From an uncultured Roseobacter sp. (GTDB lineage Bacteria; Pseudomonadota; Alphaproteobacteria; Rhodobacterales; Rhodobacteraceae), in NCBI GenBank assembly GCA_913054455.1, contig CAJXIL010000011.1:1-47911 (forward strand): a stretch of DNA of 47,911 nt, read 5' to 3'. Positions within the stretch are counted from its first letter, which is position 1, and each line of letters begins with the position of its first letter. Below the pieces are notes generated by a model that did no database searches, had not been told where the DNA came from, and worked only from the letters and a program-made list of their open reading frames with translations. The translations under genes were made by a program, and so were the position numbers. Of this stretch, positions 8,957 to 18,077 are shown in pieces.

Positions 8957-11854
8957 ATGCTTGATTTTGGTTTCGTTCTTTTGGGGCTTCTTGGCCTGAT
9001 TTTCCTGCTTGGCTTGCCTTATCTTCTGGTGTCGCACAGCCTGCTCAAATCGCGTGTCCGCGATCTAGAAGCCAAGGTGCGGGGTTTGCAGATGCCTGCC
9101 TCAGGTGGTCAACACGCGGCAACCGAACAAGAGCCTGAGAGAGAAGCTGTTCCTCCACCTGAATCGTTGGGTCCGTGGGGGCAAGGGCAGTCGGTTGAGG
9201 CACAACCTGGCCTGGACGAAAATCGGGTGTCCCTTGAGGCCCAGGTCGCCGCAGCAGACGTCGCGCATCAAACGGATGATGTTGCCAGTATTGCAGAGGC
9301 CGACACATCGGCAACGAGACCAAGATCCCAAGACCCAAAGCCTCGTGACAATGACCAAAGCCAGCCACCGCGTGCCTTTGTGCTACGTGGCGATCTTGCG
9401 ACAGCGCTCAGCCTATGGCTGCGCGAGAACTGGGTTCTGGTCGCAGGGTCCGCATCATTGGCACTGGCGGGGCTGTTTATGGTGCAATACGGGGTTGAAA
9501 ACGGTCTATTGACGCCGTTCTGGCGGGTCATGGCCTCTTTGGGCTTTGGTTCCGCGCTTATTGTTGCAGCTGAAATGATCCGGCGCCGTTTGGGAGATGA
9601 GGCGGAGGGGGCGACGCAGCATCTTCCGTCTGCCCTGGCGGGGGCTGGGCTGATTACGCTTTTTGCGGGGGTGTTGTCGGCGCGGGTGCTGTATCTGCTG
9701 ATTGAACCAGGGCCTAGCTTTGCAGCCCTGTGTCTGGTGTCAGTTTTGGCCCTCGTGCTGGGCTGGTTTTATGGCGCGTTGCTCACCGCATTGGGGCTGT
9801 TGGGCGCCAGCGCGGTACCGTTTTTGGTGGGCGGTCAATCGCAGGATGCCTGGATACTCTATTATTACTTTGCTTTGATTGCCACGGTGGGGCTGGGTGT
9901 GGACACGGTGAAACGCTGGGCCTGGATTTCTGGGCTTGCGCTGGCCGCTCCGCTCAGCGCCAGCCTGTTACTCTACCTGGCAGGGGCAGGGGAGGTGCAA
10001 TTTCTGATCAGCTTGATGTTGATCGCTGCTGTAGCGGTGATCCTGCCAGAACGCAGTCTCTGGCCGCAGCATGCAGGTCTGGCAAGTGTCGAGGTTTTTT
10101 GGCCAGTGAAAGGCAGGCGGAGCTACCCAGAGTTCCCAACCCGGATTTCTGCCGCCGCCACCTGCGTTGTTGGGATTGCTGCGCTATTTGTGGCATTGCA
10201 AAGCTATCAGGCTGCAGTGGTGATTTTTGCGCTGGTCACTTTGGTGGCGCTGTTGCTCGCTTGTTTGATCTGGATGCGGCAGGCCCCGGCGCTATTCGAT
10301 CATGCGCTGGTGCCGGGGTTCGCGATCCTTGTTCTGGTCCTGCTTGAGGGGATCAACTCTGGCCCGCTGTTTCAAGAATTCCTGGCCGCCGTTGAACGTC
10401 CGCCAGAAACTGCCGCACCACAGATCATATGGGTTCTGGTTGCAATCGGTGCAGTCGGCTCTGGTCTGGCCTATCTGCGTATGCGGTGGAGCCTGGCCGG
10501 GTCGGAGGCAAACGCAGAAGAGAAAGATCGCTCCCTTTTCTGGGCGCTATGTGCTGCAAGCTTTGCCCCTGCGATGCTCTTGATCCTGGAATTCACCTGG
10601 GCGCCTGCTGGGGTGCATGGTGCCTATGCCTGGGCGCTTGTGGTGCTGGCTACGGCGGCGGGTATGACGTTTTTGTCAGAGCGCTGTGCCCGCGGCCCCC
10701 AGGGCAGTCGGAAAGACTTGCGGGTGGCGCTGTTTGCCATTTCTGCGCTGACTCTGATTGCCTTTGCGCTGTTTTTGGTACTGGCAAAGACAGCACTGAC
10801 GCTGGCCCTGTCTGTCATGGTGCTCTTGGTTATCTTGATCGACCGCAAATATGATCTGCCTGAACTGCTCTTATTTGTGCAGATTGGCGTGGCTGTGATC
10901 ACCTATCGGCTGGTGCTGGATCCTGGCGTGGCCTGGGCGCTTGATCGCGATTATCTTGAGGAGCGCTGGCAATATGTAACGCCGCTTTTGCAAATCTTCC
11001 TGGGCTACCTTGGCAGCCTGACCCTGCTGGGCCTGGGTTGGTTTGGGGCTCGAAAAAGGCGGGAAAAGACCGCGCTTATATTGGAAAGTGCTGCGACCTT
11101 GATCGGTGCGGTTTTCCTGAGCGTTGTGATCTTGCGCCTGTTGCCAGAACAGATGCGTTACGGCCACGCTGGCATGGGGCTGATGGCCACGGTCTGGACC
11201 GCCTCCCTGATCAACCAGCTGCACCGGATGCGTATGAGCGGCGCGATGACCGCCGCGCTGCGGGGGCTGTTGATCCTCGGCTATGGCCTGGCCGCTTTGG
11301 CCAGTTTTACAGGGCTGTTTGTCTTTGCAAATCCGCTGTTGTCCAGCAGTGAGATGGTACGCGGTGCTTTGATCTTTGACAGTCTAGCGGCGGCCTATTT
11401 GCCCCTAGCAGCGGTACTTGCCTTTGCAGCACTGCGCCTTGATCACCTGCGGGGCTGGGTGCGGCGTGGCTTTGCCATTGCGGCCTCCGTGTTGGGCGCG
11501 ATCTATGTCACCTTTGAGATCCGTCGGTTCTGGCGCGGCGATGATCTGAGCCAGCTCGGCGTAATTGATGCGGAGCTTTACTCTTACACCGTTGCGCTTC
11601 TGTTGGCCTCTGCTGGGCTGCTCATGCTGGCCTTCTGGCGCCGGTCTGACGCGCTGCGGCGGCTGGCGATGGCCGGAGTAGTGCTGACAATTGCTAAAGT
11701 TTTCCTGGTGGATATGAGCGGTTTGTCTGGGTTGACCCGGGTATTTTCGTTCATGGGGCTGGGGCTCGCCCTCGTCGGGCTGGCTTGGCTCAACCGGGTA
11801 ATGAACGCTCAGTGGACGAGGGGCGCCCATGAAACCGAGGCTGGGGAGACCTAA
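8957..11854 (+). CDS. DUF2339 polytopic inner-membrane protein
   Basis: At 965 residues this is the largest protein in the window and matches the predicted membrane proteins of the DUF2339 family in length and layout. An N-terminal membrane anchor (MLDFGFVLLGLLGLIFLLGL) is followed by a short coiled coil (KSRVRDLEAKVRGLQ), a low-complexity acidic and glutamine-rich linker (about 45-135), then a long array of more than 20 hydrophobic helices to the C-terminus. No catalytic motif is evident. The biochemical role of the family is not established to my knowledge. The ATG has only a weak ribosome site. The gene stands alone, with a terminator downstream. Confidence 0.85.
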   Translation: MLDFGFVLLGLLGLIFLLGLPYLLVSHSLLKSRVRDLEAKVRGLQMPASGGQHAATEQEPEREAVPPPESLGPWGQGQSVEAQPGLDENRVSLEAQVAAADVAHQTDDVASIAEADTSATRPRSQDPKPRDNDQSQPPRAFVLRGDLATALSLWLRENWVLVAGSASLALAGLFMVQYGVENGLLTPFWRVMASLGFGSALIVAAEMIRRRLGDEAEGATQHLPSALAGAGLITLFAGVLSARVLYLLIEPGPSFAALCLVSVLALVLGWFYGALLTALGLLGASAVPFLVGGQSQDAWILYYYFALIATVGLGVDTVKRWAWISGLALAAPLSASLLLYLAGAGEVQFLISLMLIAAVAVILPERSLWPQHAGLASVEVFWPVKGRRSYPEFPTRISAAATCVVGIAALFVALQSYQAAVVIFALVTLVALLLACLIWMRQAPALFDHALVPGFAILVLVLLEGINSGPLFQEFLAAVERPPETAAPQIIWVLVAIGAVGSGLAYLRMRWSLAGSEANAEEKDRSLFWALCAASFAPAMLLILEFTWAPAGVHGAYAWALVVLATAAGMTFLSERCARGPQGSRKDLRVALFAISALTLIAFALFLVLAKTALTLALSVMVLLVILIDRKYDLPELLLFVQIGVAVITYRLVLDPGVAWALDRDYLEERWQYVTPLLQIFLGYLGSLTLLGLGWFGARKRREKTALILESAATLIGAVFLSVVILRLLPEQMRYGHAGMGLMATVWTASLINQLHRMRMSGAMTAALRGLLILGYGLAALASFTGLFVFANPLLSSSEMVRGALIFDSLAAAYLPLAAVLAFAALRLDHLRGWVRRGFAIAASVLGAIYVTFEIRRFWRGDDLSQLGVIDAELYSYTVALLLASAGLLMLAFWRRSDALRRLAMAGVVLTIAKVFLVDMSGLSGLTRVFSFMGLGLALVGLAWLNRVMNAQWTRGAHETEAGET

Positions 11855-11884
11855 GACTGATTTCTATATCCCCCATCAAAAAAC

Positions 11885-11910
11885 GGCAGAGCAGATTGGT
11901 CTGCCTTTTG
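11885..11910 (+). terminator. Rho-independent terminator after DUF2339
   Basis: GGCAGA (11885-11890) pairs with TCTGCC (11900-11905) around a nine-base loop and is followed directly by TTTTGC. The preceding A-run makes it plausibly active in both directions. Confidence 0.7.
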
Positions 11911-12007
11911 CTTTGGCGTGTCCCCCGGGGACGGTAGGCTTTCCTAATGTGCCCTGGGTTTAGAAGTATCCGTCCGGTCTGCCTGCTCTGACGGCTGATG
12001 AAGTGTG

Positions 12008-12250
12008 CTGATAGTGTCCACCAACGATAGTGGAAATAATGGGGCTCTCTATGGCTGGCAAGTAGGGGCAAAAGAAGCGGTTTTGGCTGGCCGCCGGGGT
12101 GACGGACATGCGGCGCGGATTCAATACACTGGCCGCACAGACTGAGAAGGCTCTAGAAGAGGATCCATATTCCGGCCATCTGTTTGTGTTTCGCGGGCGA
12201 CGGGGTGATCTTTTGAAGATCATCTGATGGGACAGCCAGGGCGCATGTCT
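12008..12250 (+). pseudogene. tnpB: IS66 TnpB remnant
   Basis: From 12084 the frame reads [19 protein letters not shown], then [21 protein letters not shown], the core of the IS66 accessory protein TnpB, whose exact function is unclear. A TGA at 12225 replaces the expected tryptophan codon before WDSQGACL. The preceding stretch (IVSTNDSGN near 12011) lies in another frame, so the N-terminus is shifted. The C-terminal third is deleted. Confidence 0.8.
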
Positions 12251-12990
12251 ATGTCCCAGGCCGCATTGTTCTTCGTCGCATCATCCGCCCGCGCATGACC
12301 TGCTCCTGCTGTGAAGCCTTTTCTCAGGCTCCTTTGCCGTCGCGCCCGATTGGCCGTGGCCGCCCCGGCCCGGGTCTGTTGGCCCACGTGCAGGTTGGCA
12401 AATACTGCGATTAACTGACGCTGGATCGGAAATCCAAAATCTACGCGCGGGAGAAGGTCGATTTACGCCGCTCTTCGTTGACCGATTGGATGGGCCGCAG
12501 CCCGGCTCTGCTGGAACCTCTGGCCAATCAAATCGGTAAGGTAGTCAGATCAGGCCCCGCACTCTTTGCCGATGACACGCCCGTCAAACTGCAGACAAAG
12601 TTGAAGCCCAAGAAGACGGAGACCACGCGGCTCTGGAGCTATGTGCGCGATGAAGGCCCGTGGTGCGGAGATAAGCCGCCCTGCGCATGGTACCAGTTCA
12701 GCACAGATCGTAAGGGCGAACATCCCGTCAATCATCTCTCTGGATATACCGGCACCGTGCACGTGGACGGCCTTGCGGGTTTCAATGGATTGTTTGGTGA
12801 GGGCAAGGCCGCTGCCATCGCCTATACTCTGATCGAAACGGCCAAGATGAACGCTGTTGATCCTGAGGCATGGCTTGCATGGGGGCTCGATCGCCTCCCG
12901 TACCACAAGATCAATCGCATCGTTGAGCTGATTCCGTGGCATTGTACGGCAAGTTCGGTTGCGAAAATTGAAGAGCCGAATGGCGCGTAG
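12251..12990 (+). pseudogene. tnpC: IS66 TnpC transposase remnant
   Basis: The readable frame runs RRIIRPRMTCSCCEAFSQAP, GRPGPGLLAHVQVGKYCD, a TAA at 12412, then [20 protein letters not shown] through to the stop at 12990. FADDTPVKL and [12 protein letters not shown] hold the two catalytic aspartates of the IS66 DDE domain. Directly after FGEGK the sequence jumps to [22 protein letters not shown], which belongs near the C-terminus, so the catalytic glutamate region (usually NNxCER) is deleted. The gene ends 10 bases before an apparently intact unrelated gene. Confidence 0.85.
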
Positions 12991-13000
12991 GAGCTAAGTT

Positions 13001-13357
13001 ATGGGGTATACAATTCATCTCGAGGGCAAGCATGGCCAGGAGATCACCTTTCAAGAATGGCAGGTCGTCGTGGATAATCATCCGCTCGTACGGTTGTCTC
13101 AAGAAACCACCCATACGGTCACAAATCCGGCAACGGGAGAACAGGTTGGGACAACGATCACGCCCGGCGACGCAGAAATCTGGATCGAAGGTTTGAATTC
13201 TTGGGTATTCGCCTTTCGTTGGAGTAGCGGTCATGTGTCGATCAATGCGCCGCGCGACTTCGATGATGAAAACAGCTTCTTGCGAAAACTATTACGTGAA
13301 CTTGCAACCGAGTTGGGGGCGTCAATACGGGGCGGTGAGGGCGAGGAATACAAGTGA
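13001..13357 (+). CDS. Hypothetical 118-residue protein beside the IS66 scar
   Basis: I do not recognise a family. The protein is soluble, has no signal peptide or cysteines, and looks rich in beta strands (ITFQEWQVVV, WIEGLNSWVFAFRW, HVSINAP), followed by a charged helix (DENSFLRKLLRELATELGA) and an acidic tail ending GGEGEEYK. An AGGAG stands seven bases before the ATG, so translation seems likely. Small beta-rich acidic proteins of this size are common as immunity proteins or contact partners, but no toxin gene is visible; the IS66 remnant occupies the upstream side. The gene is convergent with the RTX protease, with 47 bases between stops. Function unknown. Confidence 0.6.
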   Translation: MGYTIHLEGKHGQEITFQEWQVVVDNHPLVRLSQETTHTVTNPATGEQVGTTITPGDAEIWIEGLNSWVFAFRWSSGHVSINAPRDFDDENSFLRKLLRELATELGASIRGGEGEEYK

Positions 13358-13404
13358 CAGCGACCGCGAAGCCTCGCCAACGCACCGAGATCGGACGCTT
13401 ACGT

Positions 13405-15996
13405 TTAGAATAGGAAATCATCCGCAGAAAGGTCTGCCAGCGTGACACCCGTCAGGGTGATGGAATTGCCGTTTCCATCGCTAATCTGTGCATCCCCGTC
13501 GACCTCTGTCAGGTGATTGTTGACCAGGTCCGTATAGTCGGTGATGTCCGAGATCCCTGCCAACGAGATTACCTCTCCGGCTTCGGCAACATCGAAGTCC
13601 AGAATGCGGTCAACACCAAAACCGTCTGAGAAGACAAAGGTGTCTGCATCCGATCCACCTGTCATCTGATCATTGCCACCGTCGCCCATAAGCGTGTCAT
13701 CGCCGCTCATACCATAGAGACTGTCGTCTCCCCAGCCACCACTGATGACGTTGTCTCCACTGTTCCCAAGAATGATATTGTCAAGCCAGTTGCCGGTCCC
13801 ATCAATGTTTCCGGAGCCAAGGAGCGTCAGGCCTTCGATGTTTTTCCCCTTGTCCGCGAGCGAGAAAGAAATTGTCGAGTTGACCATATCGTTTCCTCCG
13901 CCTCCGCGCTCCACCACGCGGTCGCCAATATGGTCTACAGAGTATTCATCATTGCCAAGCCCACCCACCATGTGGTCTGCACCTTGACCACCGATCAATA
14001 GATCGGCTTGGTCACCGCCATAGAGTGTATCGTTGCCATTTGCGCCATCGAGAGTGCTACGGGCGTCGTTGGAGCCGTAGATAATGTTATCGCGAATGTT
14101 GCCGGTACCGGAAATGCTACCAATACCGCTGCCATCTGGATTACTGCCGGAGCCGCTCAGGGTGAGGATCTCGATGTGGTTGCTTTGATCGGCTAGGGAG
14201 AAATCAACGGTGGAAATGACCCTGTCACGGCCCTCACCCTTACGTTCGACGACACGGTCGCCTAGGTTGTCTACATAGTAGAGATCACTGCCAGCGCCAC
14301 CGATCATTACATCTGCGCCTGCGTCATCCTGGAACGTGTCATTCCCTGCGCCACCCGCAAGGGTGTCATCGCCCGCAGCCCCGTTAAGCAGGTTGTTGCC
14401 GCTGTTGCCATAGAGCGTGTTGTTCAATCCATTGCCGGTGCCGTTGGTGTTTGCCGTGCCGGTCAGGATCAGGAACTCCACATGGTTGCTGTAGTCCTGC
14501 AGATCGAGCGTGAGATCGGTTTTGATGACATCAGTGCCTTCGCCAGATTTCTCGTAGATCCGGTCAGTCACGGAATCGACAAGGTAGGTGTCATTGCCGG
14601 TACCGCCAACCATGAAATCATTGCCAGCCGAATCCTTGAACGTGTCGTTACCTGCCCCACCAATCAGCGTGTCGTCACCCCAACCGCCGTTCAGAATGTT
14701 GTTGCCATCATTGCCGGTGATCTTATTCTTGCGCCCATTGCCGAACCCATAGAAATCGCCGGTTCCGGACAGGGTCAGGTTTTCGGCGTGAACGCTGCCG
14801 TATTGCAAAGAGAAGCTGCTGGATGCAAAAACAGAGTCACGGCCTCCGCCTGCACTTTCGACAACCCTGTCGCCCTCGGAATCCACATAGTAAGTGTCAT
14901 TCCCGGAGCCCCCCTGCATGGTGTCGTTGCCGGTGCCACCATCCATGGTATCATTGCCGCTCCCGGCGTTGAGTGTGTCATTACCGGCACCGCCAAACAG
15001 TGAATCAAGGCCCCCACCGGAGGTCAGGCTATTGTCAGCGGCGTTACCGATAATTGTGTCATCACCGGACCCGGTGATGGCGTTTTCAATCACAGTTCCA
15101 CGTCCAATGGCGAAGTTTCCCGTGATCCCGTTGATGTCCGAGAATGTATCAACAACCAGGCTTAGGTTTTGGTCAAAGCTACGCGAGCCCAGATCAATGG
15201 TATCAATGCCGCCGCTGTCTACGATTGTGAAGGCATAGGCGTGATCCATGTCCATGATGCTGCGGCCAGTGGTGTTGCCATCTCCATAGGTGGTATTGCC
15301 GGTCTCCACATTGGTTGGCGTCCCGTAGAGATCGTGGATGGCTGCGATGTCAGCGACCTGGGGAGTGTAAACATAGGCAAAATCAGCATCAACCGCTGTG
15401 GCATCATCCTGCGAGAAATATGACATGATGGTCGTTTGCCAGCTGTCATTGGTGTATTCGGCAGAGTTCTCGTAGGTGGTGGGGTTATTGGGGTCATAGT
15501 TGTAGGCCCCACCATGTCCCAGGCCTAGCGCGTGACCAATTTCGTGAATGAAGGTTTGAAGATAATAATCATCCCCATAAAGCGACCACCAAGTCGGTAT
15601 GTTGACAGAAGAGTAGTAGAGCCTCCCGCCGCCAGCGATTGAAGAGTTATATGCGCCGCTTTGATCAGTATCGTCGAAGTTGATGTCGACGGCGCCGGCG
15701 GATGTTTCCACGAAATTGAGACCGCTTACGGCTTCCCAGGCCTCCAGAGCCTCCCGAGCCACAGCCTGTGCAGCACTTGTCAGGCCGCTTAGATTAACGG
15801 TGATCTCACGCGATGCGTCAATGACGAAAGCTCGGCGCGTTTCGCCGCGGTCTTCCCAAAAGCCGTCCGTCAGATAGTCTGCGATCTGGTCAACGGAATA
15901 GGTTGGTTTGCCCGCAGCGTTTGCTTCTTCAGTTGGGGTATAGGTCGCGCCTTCGCCAAACAGAGAATGATCCCGGTTCCCACAAAACTCACACAT
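13405..15996 (-). CDS. Serralysin-type M10 metalloprotease with RTX repeats
   Basis: This 863-residue secreted zinc protease carries HEIGHALGLGH at 151-161 (zinc ligands H151, H155, H161 and catalytic E152) and a Met-turn in IMSYF (M191), as in peptidase family M10. There is no N-terminal signal peptide. After the peptidase domain come calcium-binding RTX repeats arranged as four tandem modules of about 100 residues. Each has an xxYxVDxxxDRVxE segment, a FSLxxxxxHxExLxLxG segment and a GGxGxD block. The tail (LADLSADDFLF) resembles a type I secretion signal. The ABC exporter is not in the window. AGGAG six bases upstream supports the ATG. It probably degrades external protein. Confidence 0.93.
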   Translation of the reverse strand: MCEFCGNRDHSLFGEGATYTPTEEANAAGKPTYSVDQIADYLTDGFWEDRGETRRAFVIDASREITVNLSGLTSAAQAVAREALEAWEAVSGLNFVETSAGAVDINFDDTDQSGAYNSSIAGGGRLYYSSVNIPTWWSLYGDDYYLQTFIHEIGHALGLGHGGAYNYDPNNPTTYENSAEYTNDSWQTTIMSYFSQDDATAVDADFAYVYTPQVADIAAIHDLYGTPTNVETGNTTYGDGNTTGRSIMDMDHAYAFTIVDSGGIDTIDLGSRSFDQNLSLVVDTFSDINGITGNFAIGRGTVIENAITGSGDDTIIGNAADNSLTSGGGLDSLFGGAGNDTLNAGSGNDTMDGGTGNDTMQGGSGNDTYYVDSEGDRVVESAGGGRDSVFASSSFSLQYGSVHAENLTLSGTGDFYGFGNGRKNKITGNDGNNILNGGWGDDTLIGGAGNDTFKDSAGNDFMVGGTGNDTYLVDSVTDRIYEKSGEGTDVIKTDLTLDLQDYSNHVEFLILTGTANTNGTGNGLNNTLYGNSGNNLLNGAAGDDTLAGGAGNDTFQDDAGADVMIGGAGSDLYYVDNLGDRVVERKGEGRDRVISTVDFSLADQSNHIEILTLSGSGSNPDGSGIGSISGTGNIRDNIIYGSNDARSTLDGANGNDTLYGGDQADLLIGGQGADHMVGGLGNDEYSVDHIGDRVVERGGGGNDMVNSTISFSLADKGKNIEGLTLLGSGNIDGTGNWLDNIILGNSGDNVISGGWGDDSLYGMSGDDTLMGDGGNDQMTGGSDADTFVFSDGFGVDRILDFDVAEAGEVISLAGISDITDYTDLVNNHLTEVDGDAQISDGNGNSITLTGVTLADLSADDFLF

Positions 15997-16128
15997 ACGA
16001 CTCTCCTAACTGAACTGGTTTCCGAGAGGGAGAAGGGTTTTGGTTGTCGGTGCTGGCAGGCATGAAACAATCCTTTTGTCTGCATAGATCAAAGTTGGTC
16101 GCTGGGATCGGGCTAAAGGGTTTGATCC

Positions 16129-16557
16129 TCATATGGGAAGATCTGAGCTCTGTACGAGTGCAAGGGCAAAGGGCGAGAGATCTTTGCCGCGCAGAGTACT
16201 GTCCATGATCGTGAGACCTAGGACTGGGCCGTCCACACGCCGCCCCCCCTGATCTTGCCAAATAAGCTGGCCAGAGAGGAGGGTGTTGGTTCGTTTGAGT
16301 TGATGATACGAAATGGTCAGAGTTGATGTCTGATCCGGACCGCCCGTATCGACAGGTGTGGTATCCTCAGCGACGATCAGGTTAAGTTCAGGCCTTTGGG
16401 CCTTCAAAGCCTCGGCCAAGGCTTTGCAGATCATGGGGTGCTGCGCGGAATTGCACTGAAGCACAACTGTAGACGGTTCTTTACTCGACACCGGAGTCAC
16501 CAAAAAAATGAACAGGGCGGCAATCAAGCCGCGAAAGAAAGAATCTCGTTGAAACAA
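16129..16557 (-). CDS. Small exported protein of unknown function
   Basis: The product has about 142 residues from a TTG start at 16557; the start is uncertain, as no ATG fits. The hydrophobic stretch LIAALFIFLVTPVSS near the N-terminus looks like a signal peptide with cleavage around SSKEP, giving a periplasmic or secreted protein of about 115 residues. Two cysteines (VLQCNSA and MICKAL) could form a disulfide. The rest has alternating strands such as STLTISYHQL and LLSGQLIWQDQGG. I recognise no family. It lies 132 bases upstream of the M10 protease on the same strand, so a linked role is possible, but it does not resemble known serralysin inhibitors at sight. Confidence 0.6.
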   Translation of the reverse strand: MFQRDSFFRGLIAALFIFLVTPVSSKEPSTVVLQCNSAQHPMICKALAEALKAQRPELNLIVAEDTTPVDTGGPDQTSTLTISYHQLKRTNTLLSGQLIWQDQGGRRVDGPVLGLTIMDSTLRGKDLSPFALALVQSSDLPI

Positions 16558-16775
16558 TTGTTTTACTCAAAGTTGCACCGGCTACGGTCTTCGCTAATTT
16601 CGGGTTCACTTGTCAATGCATTAAGAACTTGGCAAGAATGGGGGTGCAAATTGGGCAAAAATGTGCCGGGAAATCCCTGCCGCGCGTTGGAAATCGCTTA
16701 GATGAGGGCTGCCCCCCGAGGAGAATACCATCCTCAGGAGACAGCCGCATTTGTGGGTTGTCTTGCCTCCGGCCT

Positions 16776-18077
16776 CTATTGGCCAGTTTCAAGACTTTCA
16801 AACATGAGGCCAACGGCTGTCCGTGGCGCAAAGCCCTTCCAGTAGCTGTGATCAGGCAGTTCCTTGCCCGCGTCATCCCGCGAGATCACGCCGTCTGCGG
16901 CATTGGGAACCAGCTCTAGGTAGCTGGTCTTGTCTGCCTCTGCCTTGAGGTGAAGCCCCATAAACGCCGTGGCAAAGTGCTGGGTGATATTGTTCATTCG
17001 GTTGGTGTCCCAGACGGCATCCGCGTAGTGCTCAAACGGGATGAAGTCGAGATTGTCGACCGGTTCCCAGCTCTCAATCGGAGCAGGCATTGGCGCGGCG
17101 GCATTGTGATTTGCGCCTTCAAAAGTAAGTAGGTGGCGGTTGGTATTGATCGCGCCCTCAAAGATTTTGCGCATCGCAGGATAGACTGAGACATCGTCGA
17201 CGCTGCCGGCCATCATCATCAGCGGTTTGTTGATCCCGGCCAGGCCGGTCGCGCCCCAAAAACCGGTGTTCATACCCCAAGGCCCAATTGCAATGACAGC
17301 TTTGACGCGCTCATCATTCAGCGCGGCATGGCTTTCGGAACCTGCCTGATGACGTGCGAGCAGACCCGCTGGCGTGCCCCAGCTATACTGAGTAGAGGCT
17401 TCGGTCACGCCTGCACCGGCAAAGATCAAGGCGCCGTAGCCCCCCATGGAATAGCCGATAACACCGGTCTGATCGGTGTTAATGATATCTCCCAAAGGTC
17501 CTTCAAGAGCTTCCATCTGATCAATGACAAAACGTTGATCAATTGGCCGGTTCAACAGGGTGGAACCAAAAGCGGCCTTGTCGGAATAGGTGCTGTCGCG
17601 ATGATCTATCGAGACGGTAACATAGCCCTTGGTCGCCAGGTTCTCGCCCAGATGGGACAGCAGGTAGCGATTTCCAGGATAGCCATGTGAAATTACGACC
17701 AGTGGGTAGGTCTCGCCACTGGCTGGGGTGGCATCACGGGCGGCGCGGCCGTGTAGGGTTACTTCGGTCTGGCCGTCGCGCAGAAAGGCACGATAGCTGC
17801 CGCCCGCTTCTGTTCCGGCTGCCGCTGGATACCAAACCTCAACCGTGAGGTCACGATCATAGAGCGGTTGAGCATCGTCTGTGGTGTTGAGGATATCATT
17901 TTGACCCGGATTGGTGAATTGCAGCGTTTGAACCCCGATGGGATAGGCGCCAAAGGTCGCAAGTTCCGGCGCATCCGGCCGAATGCGGTCTATGCGGTTT
18001 TCTGCAGCGGCTGCGATAGGCAGCGCTGTCGCAGCCAGGGCAAGCCCCATGCCAGCGGCGAAGTTTATCTTAGACAT
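16776..18077 (-). CDS. Exported alpha/beta hydrolase (PAF-acetylhydrolase/dienelactone-like)
   Basis: This 433-residue protein has an N-terminal signal peptide (hydrophobic GLALAATALPIAAAA, cleavage near AAAEN). The hydrolase core shows an oxyanion-side LVVISHGYPGNRY and the nucleophile elbow GYSMGG with S210, as in serine hydrolases. The acid is probably the aspartate in AGSVDDVS and the histidine the one in EGANHNAA, both inferred from order. Esterases, lipases and platelet-activating-factor-acetylhydrolase-like enzymes share this layout; the substrate is unknown. A GGGAG just upstream supports the ATG at 18077. It is transcribed towards the protease cluster but separated from it by about 220 bases. 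Confidence 0.87.
   Translation of the reverse strand: MSKINFAAGMGLALAATALPIAAAAENRIDRIRPDAPELATFGAYPIGVQTLQFTNPGQNDILNTTDDAQPLYDRDLTVEVWYPAAAGTEAGGSYRAFLRDGQTEVTLHGRAARDATPASGETYPLVVISHGYPGNRYLLSHLGENLATKGYVTVSIDHRDSTYSDKAAFGSTLLNRPIDQRFVIDQMEALEGPLGDIINTDQTGVIGYSMGGYGALIFAGAGVTEASTQYSWGTPAGLLARHQAGSESHAALNDERVKAVIAIGPWGMNTGFWGATGLAGINKPLMMMAGSVDDVSVYPAMRKIFEGAINTNRHLLTFEGANHNAAAPMPAPIESWEPVDNLDFIPFEHYADAVWDTNRMNNITQHFATAFMGLHLKAEADKTSYLELVPNAADGVISRDDAGKELPDHSYWKGFAPRTAVGLMFESLETGQ

Larger units (their letters stand above)
12004..12990 (+). mobile_element. IS66-family element remnant with internal deletions
   Basis: Pieces of IS66 TnpB and TnpC occur in the right order and orientation, but the total length is under half of a complete element. 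TnpA is absent. TnpB loses its C-terminus and TnpC its N-terminus at one junction near 12250. A second junction near 12810 removes the central and catalytic parts of TnpC. Stops and frameshifts add to the damage. Ends and terminal repeats could not be located. Confidence 0.8.
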
